A DNA stretch of 20,814 bases from DATFKA01 sp042095835. GTDB lineage: Bacteria; Bacteroidota; Bacteroidia; Chitinophagales; Saprospiraceae. Positions within the stretch are counted from its first letter, which is position 1. Each line of letters opens with the position of its first letter. The notes beneath the pieces are model-generated. The model did no database searches and was not told the DNA's origin. It saw nothing but the letters and a program-made list of their open reading frames with translations. The translations under genes and the position numbers were made by a program. The DNA lies in the NCBI GenBank assembly GCA_042095835.1, contig JBELML010000112.1:1-20814 (forward strand). The letters run 5' to 3'. This document shows positions 7,436 through 15,205 of the stretch, one piece after another.

Positions 7436-10400
7436 ATGAAACTTAAATTTCTCACATTTTGGGCATTGATACTGTCTGTACAGTTTGCTGTGGCTCAGCG
7501 AACGATTACAGGAACGGTAACAGATGCAGAAACCAATGAACCAATAATTGGTGCAAATATTTTATTACCCGGTACTTCAACAGGTACAGTTTCTGATCTA
7601 GATGGAACCTTTTCGTTGGAAGTTCCGGATGATGCAACCACATTAGAAATCTCCTATACCGGTTATGCTTATCAAGAAGTTTCAATAGCAGGAGGAGTAA
7701 GCAACATCTCCATTGCTTTAGAAGCAGGTGAGTTACTGGACGAGGTTGTAGTAACAGGCTATTCTGTTGAAAAGAAAAAGGATCTACTTGGTGCAGTAGG
7801 CATTATGGACGTAGAAGAGTTGGATAATGTCTCTAACCCAAATGTTTTACAAACGATGCAAGGACGGGTTGCAGGTGTAAATGTTGATATTTCTGGAGAT
7901 CCTGGTCAAGGTGCTGTAGTGCGAATTCGCGGAATTAGCACTTTAGGAACTAATGATCCTTTGTATATCGTCGATGGAGTACCGCTTCAGCAATTTCAAT
8001 TTGATGAGGCAGGTACAGGAAATGATATTTTATTTAATCTAGCCTGGTTAAACCCCAATGATATTGAATCGGTCCAAGTATTAAAAGATGCATCATCGGC
8101 ATCTATTTATGGATCACGAGCGTCTAACGGGGTAGTTATTATAACAACAAAACAACCTTCAGTAAGAAAGTCTGGTATTAGTTTTAATGTTCGAACCACA
8201 GTGGAATCCTGGAATGAGTTTGATCAATTAACCAATAGCGAGGAAAGAGCAAGAATAGAATGGCAAGGAGCAGTAAATGACGGTGCTGATCCAGATGCAA
8301 CTGGAATTTATAAGTACGACTGGCACTATGACCCTTCATTAGGAGCAGGTATTCAAGGAAATGGAGTACCTGTTTTGGATAGAATTATTTATCCAGAATG
8401 GTTAGATGAAGCCGACCAATTGCGACCTGCTGGATATCCTAATAATCTAGCACAAGGTACAGATTGGTGGGATGAAATTTCTCAAACTGGGCTTACTCAG
8501 AATTATGACATTTCCTTTAATCAAGCCACAGATAAAGGTGGAGTTTATTTTGGTGCAAATTACTTTGATCAAAAAGGAGTGGTTATCGAAACCAACTATT
8601 CAAGAGTTGGCTTGAGATTGAATTCTAATTATAAGTTTTTGAATGATCGTGTTACTGTTGGGCAAAACCTATCCTATACCAGAGGACAAAGACAATTATT
8701 AGATGCTGGTTTTGGAGGAACCTCAGAGGGCGGACCATATCGAGTGAAATCTATCCTACCCGTTTTTACTGAAGATGGACGATTTGCAGGCCCTCCAGGA
8801 GGTGGATTCTCTGATAGAGATAACCCAGTCGCTCTAGCTAATGATAATAGAGATGATGTCATCAATAACAATAAGATTTTTGGGAATATTTTCGCTCAAA
8901 TAGAACTTGTAGATGGATTATCTTTACGCTCTAATTTTGGATTGGACTATGACAATATCAATACAAAAGATATTTTTAGAACTTACTCTCGTGGGTTTTT
9001 AGGTAATACAACTGCTGAATTATTACAAAGGCAAACTCATTTAACAAATTGGGTTTTCAACAACACATTAACTTATACCAAAGATTTTGGAGCACATAGC
9101 TTAACTGCTTTAGTAGGAACCGAGGCGATTAAGAATGAATTAGAGGTTTTCGCAGCTACTGCTAAAGATTTTGCACAGGAAACGGAAGCTTACTTTACTT
9201 TAGGCGCTGCTTCTGGAGAACGTTCTTCCAATGGATTTGAGACTGGCTTTTCCTTATTTTCTTACTTTGGAAAAATTAACTACGCACTTAATAATAAGTA
9301 TTTAGCTTCTGCAACAATACGTAGAGATGGTTCTTCTCGATTTGGTTTAAATAACCGGTATGCAGTTTTTCCAGCATTCTCTCTTGGTTGGAGAATCAGT
9401 GAAGAAGACTTTTTACAGGGCAGCAAAATCACGAATTTAAAATTAAGAGCAGCTTGGGGGAAAACTGGAAACCAAGATATTTCTAATGAAGCTCGATTTG
9501 ATATTTATAGAGCTGTTTATGCTCCTCAAACCAATATCTTACCTTGGGGTGGAGGATGTGCAGAAGTAGTATGTCCCGATGCAGCTACCTCATACGATAT
9601 AGGTAATAATGATACGGGGATTTTACCTTCTGGCTTTTTGGCTACTCAAACAGGGAATAATGACTTGAAATGGGAAACTACAACGGAGCTTAACTTTGGT
9701 TTAGACTTTAGTTGGAATAATGACCAATTCACAGGTACTGTCGAGGTGTTCAACAAGACAACCGAGGATATTTTAGTCGTACCTCGTCAAATTGCAACCT
9801 TTGGAGATGGAGCGACTCGTTTTGTGAATGGTGCAGATATGGAAACGAGAGGTTGGGAAGTCGCTATTCAATATAATAGTCCAATTAGAAATAATTTTGA
9901 TTATGGTATTGGATTAAATTTAGCTCACTATGATGCTAAAATCACAAGTTTACCTGAGGATTTAATTCCTACTTTCCCTGGAAATGCAGAGCAAAATATT
10001 TTGGGCCAGCATCCAAATACTTTCTTTGGATATAGAACAGACGGTATCTTCCAATCTCAAGAAGAAGTAGATGGGCATGCGGAACAAATCGGTGCTAGGG
10101 TCGGAGCTTTGAAGTTTGTGGATTTAAATAGTGATGGAGTTATTGATGCTTTAGATCAAGAATACGGCGCAGTAAACGGAATTGGAGATATACAATTTGG
10201 GTTGAATTTACAGGCTAATTACAAAGCATTTGATTTTGGTATTTTGCTTTGGGGAGAGTTGGGAAGAGAAGTAGCTCCAGATGTATTTAGAATGGAACTG
10301 GGATCCTTGATCAATGGAGAAAATGGTGGGGTGAACCAGTTAGATGCTTGGTCATTTACAAATAGAGATACTCATATTCCAGCAGTTAGTAATAGTGTTC

Positions 10401-10675
10401 AGCCTCTAGGTTTTTCCTTAGACTATAATGTTAGAAACGGAAACTTCCTGGCCATTCGCCAAGTAACTTTAGGTTATACCCTACCAAGTTCATCCGGCTT
10501 AATGGATGTTTTCTCTAGCCTTCGGTTTTATATAACTGGAGAAAATTTAGGTTGGCTAGTAGATAGGAATGGTCCAGATCAATTTCCTCAGGCAAGTTGG
10601 ATCGTAGAGAATAGAGTAAATGCAATTTATCCAAAGCCACAAAGGATTTCCTTTGGTATAAATGCTAGTTTCTAA
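7436..10675 (+). CDS. susC: SusC-like TonB-dependent outer-membrane transporter
   Basis: This outer-membrane barrel probably imports fructo-oligosaccharides, powered by TonB and the proton gradient, with SusD as its lid. A type I signal peptide ends at Ala20 (AVA|Q). A carboxypeptidase-regulatory-like domain follows (about 22-97), then a TonB-box-like DEVVVTGY (102-109). The plug domain (about 112-235) contains the SusC signature VRIRGISTLGTNDPLYIVDG (162-181). The rest is a 22-strand-type barrel ending in a terminal Phe, as outer-membrane barrels do. A DxNxDG loop (DLNSDGVID, near residue 896) is common in SusC proteins. Length (1079 residues) is typical. Substrate specificity is inferred from the flanking GH32 and fructokinase genes. 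Confidence 0.95.
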   Translation: MKLKFLTFWALILSVQFAVAQRTITGTVTDAETNEPIIGANILLPGTSTGTVSDLDGTFSLEVPDDATTLEISYTGYAYQEVSIAGGVSNISIALEAGELLDEVVVTGYSVEKKKDLLGAVGIMDVEELDNVSNPNVLQTMQGRVAGVNVDISGDPGQGAVVRIRGISTLGTNDPLYIVDGVPLQQFQFDEAGTGNDILFNLAWLNPNDIESVQVLKDASSASIYGSRASNGVVIITTKQPSVRKSGISFNVRTTVESWNEFDQLTNSEERARIEWQGAVNDGADPDATGIYKYDWHYDPSLGAGIQGNGVPVLDRIIYPEWLDEADQLRPAGYPNNLAQGTDWWDEISQTGLTQNYDISFNQATDKGGVYFGANYFDQKGVVIETNYSRVGLRLNSNYKFLNDRVTVGQNLSYTRGQRQLLDAGFGGTSEGGPYRVKSILPVFTEDGRFAGPPGGGFSDRDNPVALANDNRDDVINNNKIFGNIFAQIELVDGLSLRSNFGLDYDNINTKDIFRTYSRGFLGNTTAELLQRQTHLTNWVFNNTLTYTKDFGAHSLTALVGTEAIKNELEVFAATAKDFAQETEAYFTLGAASGERSSNGFETGFSLFSYFGKINYALNNKYLASATIRRDGSSRFGLNNRYAVFPAFSLGWRISEEDFLQGSKITNLKLRAAWGKTGNQDISNEARFDIYRAVYAPQTNILPWGGGCAEVVCPDAATSYDIGNNDTGILPSGFLATQTGNNDLKWETTTELNFGLDFSWNNDQFTGTVEVFNKTTEDILVVPRQIATFGDGATRFVNGADMETRGWEVAIQYNSPIRNNFDYGIGLNLAHYDAKITSLPEDLIPTFPGNAEQNILGQHPNTFFGYRTDGIFQSQEEVDGHAEQIGARVGALKFVDLNSDGVIDALDQEYGAVNGIGDIQFGLNLQANYKAFDFGILLWGELGREVAPDVFRMELGSLINGENGGVNQLDAWSFTNRDTHIPAVSNSVQPLGFSLDYNVRNGNFLAIRQVTLGYTLPSSSGLMDVFSSLRFYITGENLGWLVDRNGPDQFPQASWIVENRVNAIYPKPQRISFGINASF

Positions 10676-10706
10676 AAAAAATAAAAGATTTATAAAATGA
10701 AATGAG

Positions 10707-10761
10707 CATGATCTTATTTAATCATAAAATCACCAACCGGTGATGATTAAAAAAGATCATG
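10707..10761 (+). repeat. Long imperfect hairpin downstream of susC
   Basis: CATGATCTT (10707-10715) pairs with AAGATCATG (10753-10761). After one mismatch, TTTAATCAT (10717-10725) pairs with ATGATTAAA (10743-10751). Past a 5-nt bulge, CACC and GGTG close a small AACC loop. The structure begins 32 bp after the susC stop codon. It has no T tract on the 3' side, so it is more likely to stabilise or process the susC mRNA end than to be a simple terminator. Confidence 0.6.
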
Positions 10762-10781
10762 TGAAAGCGAAGTGGTTGCAG

Positions 10782-10838
10782 CTGTTTAAAATTTCTGCAA
10801 AAACTTAGCTTTCAAGCATTTGCAAAAATTTTAAACAG
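10782..10838 (+). promoter_or_regulatory. 20-bp stem-loop directly abutting the susD start codon
   Basis: The 13-base arm CTGTTTAAAATTT (10782-10794) has an exact reverse complement at 10826-10838. After one mismatch, six more bases pair (GCAAA-type), giving 19 of 20 paired around a 17-nt loop (10802-10818). The 3' arm ends at the base before the susD ATG, so the whole ribosome-binding region would be inside the stem. This suggests control of SusD translation or RNA processing; the mechanism is inference. Confidence 0.6.
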
Positions 10839-12593
10839 ATGAAAAGAAATAACTATATAAAATCTATGGTGGCCATTTTGCTTGCCATCGTATTTGCAAT
10901 GGGTTGTGAAGAAGAATTTCTAGACTTCCAGCCTACAGGGGTGGTCTCTGGGAGTGACTTAACCGATGTTTCTAATGTTGAACGATTGATTGTAGCAGCT
11001 TATGCATCTTTAGGAAATGATGGATTACTTGCACATCAATATGGTGATTTATGGGCTTGGGGAACCTCTCGCTCAGACGATGGCTATAAAGGAGGAGGTG
11101 GTATTGGTGATCAATTCCCTTCTCACCAAACTGAAGTGTTTACGGCAAATGATCCCAATAATTTTAATGCTAATTTGAACTGGGAGTGGATATATGCAGG
11201 GATTTCGAGAGTGAATGATGCCATGCGGCGATTAAAAGCTATTGATGCTGCTACTTATGAAGCAGAGTCGGGCGTTTCGCAAGCTCAAAGAGTAGCCGAA
11301 TTGCGGTTTATTCGTGGACACTATGAGTTTATTCTAAAGAAACTTTATAAGTTTCCAGTATTCCTGGATGAAACAGTGGCAAAGGAAGATGCCATAACTG
11401 TTGGCAACAGAGTATTATCGGACCAAGAAGGATGGGCTTATATTGCTGATGAATTCAGAGACGGGGTTAGTAATTTACCGGATACCCAATCTGATGAAGG
11501 CCGTCCTACTAAAAATGCGGCGAGAGCATATTTAGCAAAAACATTATTGTTCAAAGCTTATGTTCAAGATGATAATAATCAGGTGACAAGTATAACACAG
11601 AATGAATTACAAGAAGTTGTAACTTTAATTGAGGCAATTGAAGCAACGGCAGAATATGACCTACATGACGATTATGCTAAAAACTTTTTGCATGAATTTG
11701 AAAGTGGTATGGAATCTGTTTGGGCCATTATGCGCTCTATTGATGATGGATCAGTAGAAGGAAGAGGTAATTTTTCTACAGGCTTAACTTCTTCTTTAGG
11801 GGAAGGTTATGGATGCTGCTCCTTCAATCATGTTTCTCAGAATTTAGCAAATGCTTATAAGACTGATGATAATGGCTTGCCAATGTTCGATAATTTTAAT
11901 TCTGGTGCTCAGATTAACACTATTGACGATGTGATGGCCAATAATATGGACCCAAGGATTGCTCATACCGCAGGAATTATTGGCATGCCTTTCAAATATG
12001 ACCCAAATAGAATCTATGATGAATCCTATTCTCGTGTACCTGGGGTTTATGGTTTTAAACTAGGAATGAAAGACCAGGAATTACCTTCTTCTCCGGCTTT
12101 CCGTCAATATACTGCATTCTTTAGTATCTCTAGGAATACAGATCAAATTCGTTGGGGTGAAGTTTTATTGTGGAAGGCCGAGGCCTTGATTGAATTAGGT
12201 AGAATAAATGAAGCCCTACCTCTTATTAATCAAATAAGAATGCGGGCTGGTAATGAAGCAAGTTTATCAAGATTGGTAATGGCTGATGGAAGCCCATCGG
12301 GTAATTATGTTATTGGCACCTATGAATCATTAGGTTCACAGGAAGAAGCTAGACAAATACTACGTTATGAAAAAAGAATGGAAACTGCTTTTGAATCGAA
12401 ACGTTTCTTTGACTTAGTCAGATGGGGTATTGCTGAAGAAACGATGAATACTTACTTTGAGGTAGAAAGAGATAGAGCGTCCCATTTAGTAGATGCTAGA
12501 TTTACTGCAGGAAGAGACGAATATCTTGCTATTCCACAGCAGCAAATTACTGTTAGTCAAGGATTGTATCAACAAAATCCAGGATATAACTAG
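10839..12593 (+). CDS. susD: SusD/RagB-family glycan-binding outer-membrane lipoprotein
   Basis: This is the surface lipoprotein partner of the preceding SusC. It binds fructan chains and acts as the hinged lid over the transporter. The N-terminus is a lipoprotein signal ending AMGC (Cys23) followed at once by EEE, the acidic pattern of Bacteroidota lipoprotein export to the cell surface. The SusD N-terminal region follows (FLDFQPTG, near 27-34). The C-terminal RagB/SusD region contains the family-typical block LRYEKRMETAFESKRFFDLVRWG (about 508-530), which includes RFFDLVRWG. Length (584 residues) is normal. It starts 163 bp after susC, an unusually long gap for this pair, and two large inverted repeats fill that gap. 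Confidence 0.94.
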   Translation: MKRNNYIKSMVAILLAIVFAMGCEEEFLDFQPTGVVSGSDLTDVSNVERLIVAAYASLGNDGLLAHQYGDLWAWGTSRSDDGYKGGGGIGDQFPSHQTEVFTANDPNNFNANLNWEWIYAGISRVNDAMRRLKAIDAATYEAESGVSQAQRVAELRFIRGHYEFILKKLYKFPVFLDETVAKEDAITVGNRVLSDQEGWAYIADEFRDGVSNLPDTQSDEGRPTKNAARAYLAKTLLFKAYVQDDNNQVTSITQNELQEVVTLIEAIEATAEYDLHDDYAKNFLHEFESGMESVWAIMRSIDDGSVEGRGNFSTGLTSSLGEGYGCCSFNHVSQNLANAYKTDDNGLPMFDNFNSGAQINTIDDVMANNMDPRIAHTAGIIGMPFKYDPNRIYDESYSRVPGVYGFKLGMKDQELPSSPAFRQYTAFFSISRNTDQIRWGEVLLWKAEALIELGRINEALPLINQIRMRAGNEASLSRLVMADGSPSGNYVIGTYESLGSQEEARQILRYEKRMETAFESKRFFDLVRWGIAEETMNTYFEVERDRASHLVDARFTAGRDEYLAIPQQQITVSQGLYQQNPGYN

Positions 12594-12619
12594 AAAATAT
12601 TTCATCAAACTATAATTAA

Positions 12620-12667
12620 ATCCTACGGGAAGCTCTGAAATTCATCCTTCAGGAAATCCCGTAGGAT
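12620..12667 (+). terminator. Intercistronic hairpin between susD and the second GH32 gene
   Basis: ATCCTACGGGA (12620-12630) pairs perfectly with TCCCGTAGGAT (12657-12667). A nested 5-bp pair, CTGAA/TTCAG (12635-12639 and 12648-12652), lies inside the loop. The GC-rich stem followed by ATTTTATA resembles an intrinsic terminator. It stands 17 bp before the next start codon, so partial termination or attenuation between susD and the GH32 gene is a reasonable reading. Confidence 0.6.
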
Positions 12668-12684
12668 ATTTTATACCGATTAAA

Positions 12685-14352
12685 ATGGAGACCAAACTAC
12701 TATCCTTTATCCTGTTTTTAATAAGCAATACTTTTCTTTTAGCCCAAAAAGAAACAGTGAGTCGTGATTTTTTGATTGAAAAAAAATTCCTCAACTTTCC
12801 TATTGAATTATCAGAAGATCGGCAAAGGATGGATTGGGTATTAAATAAGGAAAAGGTCCAGTATATTGATATTCGTTTAAGTAATGAAAATATTGATTAT
12901 TGGGTATTTCAGGATGTTTCTCAATTTAAGGGTAAAAAGCTAACTATTTCTTTTTCGGAAAAAGTAAGTGGGATCGATAAAATATTCCAATCAAATAACT
13001 GGGCCGGACAGGATAGTGTTTACCAAGAATCTAAAAGACCTCAAATACATTTTTCAAGCAAAAGGGGATGGAATAATGACCCTAATGGATTAGTCTTTGC
13101 TAATGGTGAATATCATCTTTTTTATCAACACAATCCTTATGAGCATACCTGGGGAAATATGCATTGGGGCCATGCGATCAGTAAAGACCTATTGCATTGG
13201 GAAGAATTAGGGGATGTTTTATTTCCTGATCAATGGGGAACTATGTTTTCAGGAACAGCAGCAATAGACCATAATAATACCTCAGGTTTTCAAAAAGGTG
13301 ATATGCCGCCAATCATTGTAGCTTATACTGCTCATGATCATAACAATGGAGATGCCATTCAGACTCAATGTATCGCTTACAGCAATGATAATGGACGTAG
13401 CTTTACAAAATATGCAGGTAATCCTGTAATTAATAGTAAAGCCCAATGGAACTCAAGGAATACGCGTGATCCTAAAATATTTTGGTATGAACCTATTAAA
13501 AAATGGGTCATGATGCTATTTGAAAAAGATGGCCATTCGATTTATCATTCTGATAACTTAAAGGAATGGGAGTATAAGAGTCATTTAGCTGGCTTTTGGG
13601 AATGTCCAGAATTATTTGAACTTCCTGTGGATGGTAATAAATACAATACCAAATGGGTCACTTACGGGGCTTCGGGAACCTATTTAATTGGCGACTTTGA
13701 TGGATATGAATTTAAGCCTAGCTCAGGTAAACACAAATATGTGCATGGACAATTATATGCTGCACAGACCTTTAATAATATTCCTGACGACGACGGGCGT
13801 CGTATCCAGTTTGGATGGGGAAGAGGGATCGATCATGGCGGTAAGATGCCTTTTGGCCAATTAATGTTATTCCCAACAGAATTAACACTGCGATCAACTA
13901 GAAATGGGGTCCGATTATTTAATGAACCTATTAGTGCTATTAAGACTTTGCACAAGAAAAGTTATTCTTGGAGTAATTTGACTAAAGAAAAGGCAAACGA
14001 AAGATTAAAAGTACTCAATGGGAATCTATTCCATATTAAAATGAAGGTTAAAATTATTGATGGCACTTCTTTTAATTTCCTCTTCAATGGAAATGGGATT
14101 GCAAAATACGATATGAATTTTAATCTTTTGAATGGTGCATTTTATGAAAATTACGATACTGATACTGGGGAGATTACCCTTGAATTAATTATTGACCGGA
14201 CTTCGGTTGAAATATTTGCCGATAATGGTGCTTTTACTGTAGTTGAGTCTCTACCGAAGGCCAAAAATAATAAAGGCCTATATTTTGGCCCCGAAAGAGC
14301 TTTAATAGAAATTACCCACCTGGAAGTACATGAATTAAAATCTATTTGGTAA
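12685..14352 (+). CDS. GH32 fructan hydrolase with extra N-terminal domain, secreted
   Basis: A second GH32 beta-fructosidase in the same locus. It has a cleavable signal peptide (about 1-20, ending LLA|Q) and no lipobox, so it is exported but not lipid-anchored. An N-terminal domain of about 85 residues (22-110) precedes the catalytic propeller, as in some Bacteroidota GH32 enzymes with a DUF4980-type domain; that assignment is from memory and unverified. Catalytic blocks are complete: NDPNG with nucleophile Asp132, RDP (261-263), and WECPE with acid/base Glu306. The C-terminal sandwich contains SVEIFADNG. It diverges from the first GH32 (5727-7340) and probably has a different role, such as endo-action or another linkage type. 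It follows susD by 91 bp. Confidence 0.92.
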   Translation: METKLLSFILFLISNTFLLAQKETVSRDFLIEKKFLNFPIELSEDRQRMDWVLNKEKVQYIDIRLSNENIDYWVFQDVSQFKGKKLTISFSEKVSGIDKIFQSNNWAGQDSVYQESKRPQIHFSSKRGWNNDPNGLVFANGEYHLFYQHNPYEHTWGNMHWGHAISKDLLHWEELGDVLFPDQWGTMFSGTAAIDHNNTSGFQKGDMPPIIVAYTAHDHNNGDAIQTQCIAYSNDNGRSFTKYAGNPVINSKAQWNSRNTRDPKIFWYEPIKKWVMMLFEKDGHSIYHSDNLKEWEYKSHLAGFWECPELFELPVDGNKYNTKWVTYGASGTYLIGDFDGYEFKPSSGKHKYVHGQLYAAQTFNNIPDDDGRRIQFGWGRGIDHGGKMPFGQLMLFPTELTLRSTRNGVRLFNEPISAIKTLHKKSYSWSNLTKEKANERLKVLNGNLFHIKMKVKIIDGTSFNFLFNGNGIAKYDMNFNLLNGAFYENYDTDTGEITLELIIDRTSVEIFADNGAFTVVESLPKAKNNKGLYFGPERALIEITHLEVHELKSIW

Positions 14353-14412
14353 TTCTTATAACTTTACTTGGGTTAAAATTGAAATAAGGATCATTTAATT
14401 GCTAAGAAAACT

Positions 14413-15168
14413 ATGGAAATACTAGGAATCGACGTGGGAGGATCTGGCATCAAAGGAGCAATTGTGAATACTTTTACTGGAGAAATTATTTCTGAGAGAC
14501 ATCGTATTCCCACTCCTAAGCCTGCAAAACCCAAAAGTGTGGCTAAATCGGTAAAACAACTGGTCCACCATTTCAAATATAAAGGTCCAATTGGATGTGC
14601 ATTTCCAACAGTCATAGATAACAATGGGATATCCAGAACCCAAGGGAATATCCATAAAAAATGGATTAATTGTGATGTTCGAACCCTATTCAGCAACACT
14701 TGTAATCTTCCCTTTATCATTAAAAATGATGCAGATGCAGCAGGGATCGCCGAAATGACCTTTGGAGAAGGCATTGGAAAGAAAGGGACGATTATTTTAG
14801 TTACCATAGGGACAGGGCTAGGTACCGGTGTCTTTAGAGATGGCCTATTGATACCAAATATCGAGCTGGGTAGAATATTTCATAAAAATGGAGAACCAAT
14901 AGAGTTTTTTGCAGCTGATTCTGCTAGGAAAAGAGAAAATCTAAGTATAAAAAAATGGAGCCAAAGATTCGATTTTTTCTTAAATCATGTAAATAGAGTT
15001 TTTTCTCCTGACTTATTTATTATTGGCGGAGGTATCAGTAAAAAGTTTGAAGAATTTAAAGATTACTTCACCGTACCTGTTCCCATTGTAGTAGCAGCTA
15101 CAAGAAACAATGCAGGCATAATTGGAGCTGCAATGGCAGCAAGTGAACTTAGTCCAAAATTATCCTAG
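14413..15168 (+). CDS. ppgK: ROK-family kinase, polyphosphate-glucokinase-like
   Basis: A cytoplasmic sugar kinase that probably phosphorylates glucose to glucose 6-phosphate using polyphosphate and/or ATP. At 251 residues it is short like polyphosphate glucokinases. It shares their hallmarks: GIDVGGSGIKGA (5-16), the IPTPKPA stretch (32-38), NDADAAG with catalytic Asp106, TIGTGLGTG (131-139), and GGGISKKF followed by NNAGIIGAA near the C-terminus. The ROK zinc motif (CxCGxxGC) is absent, as in that subgroup. The usual ELGH hexose-contact motif reads ELGR (151-154), so the His is replaced by Arg154. In this locus it would use glucose from sucrose or inulin chain ends. Fructose or mannose as substrate is an alternative. 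The phosphoryl donor cannot be settled from sequence. Confidence 0.82.
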   Translation: MEILGIDVGGSGIKGAIVNTFTGEIISERHRIPTPKPAKPKSVAKSVKQLVHHFKYKGPIGCAFPTVIDNNGISRTQGNIHKKWINCDVRTLFSNTCNLPFIIKNDADAAGIAEMTFGEGIGKKGTIILVTIGTGLGTGVFRDGLLIPNIELGRIFHKNGEPIEFFAADSARKRENLSIKKWSQRFDFFLNHVNRVFSPDLFIIGGGISKKFEEFKDYFTVPVPIVVAATRNNAGIIGAAMAASELSPKLS

Positions 15169-15205
15169 ACCTTAAAGGCCCTTTCTAACTATTAAGCTTT
15201 TAATT

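Noticed and set aside
14391..14807. Long antisense open frame of 138 codons opposite the ROK kinase
   Set aside because: It lies wholly opposite a gene with clear family motifs, and its translation shows no domain; it is a shadow of the real coding strand.
15171..15185. AAAGGCCCTTT as a terminator between the kinase and the FG-GAP gene
   Set aside because: The two arms are separated by a single base, which cannot form a hairpin loop.
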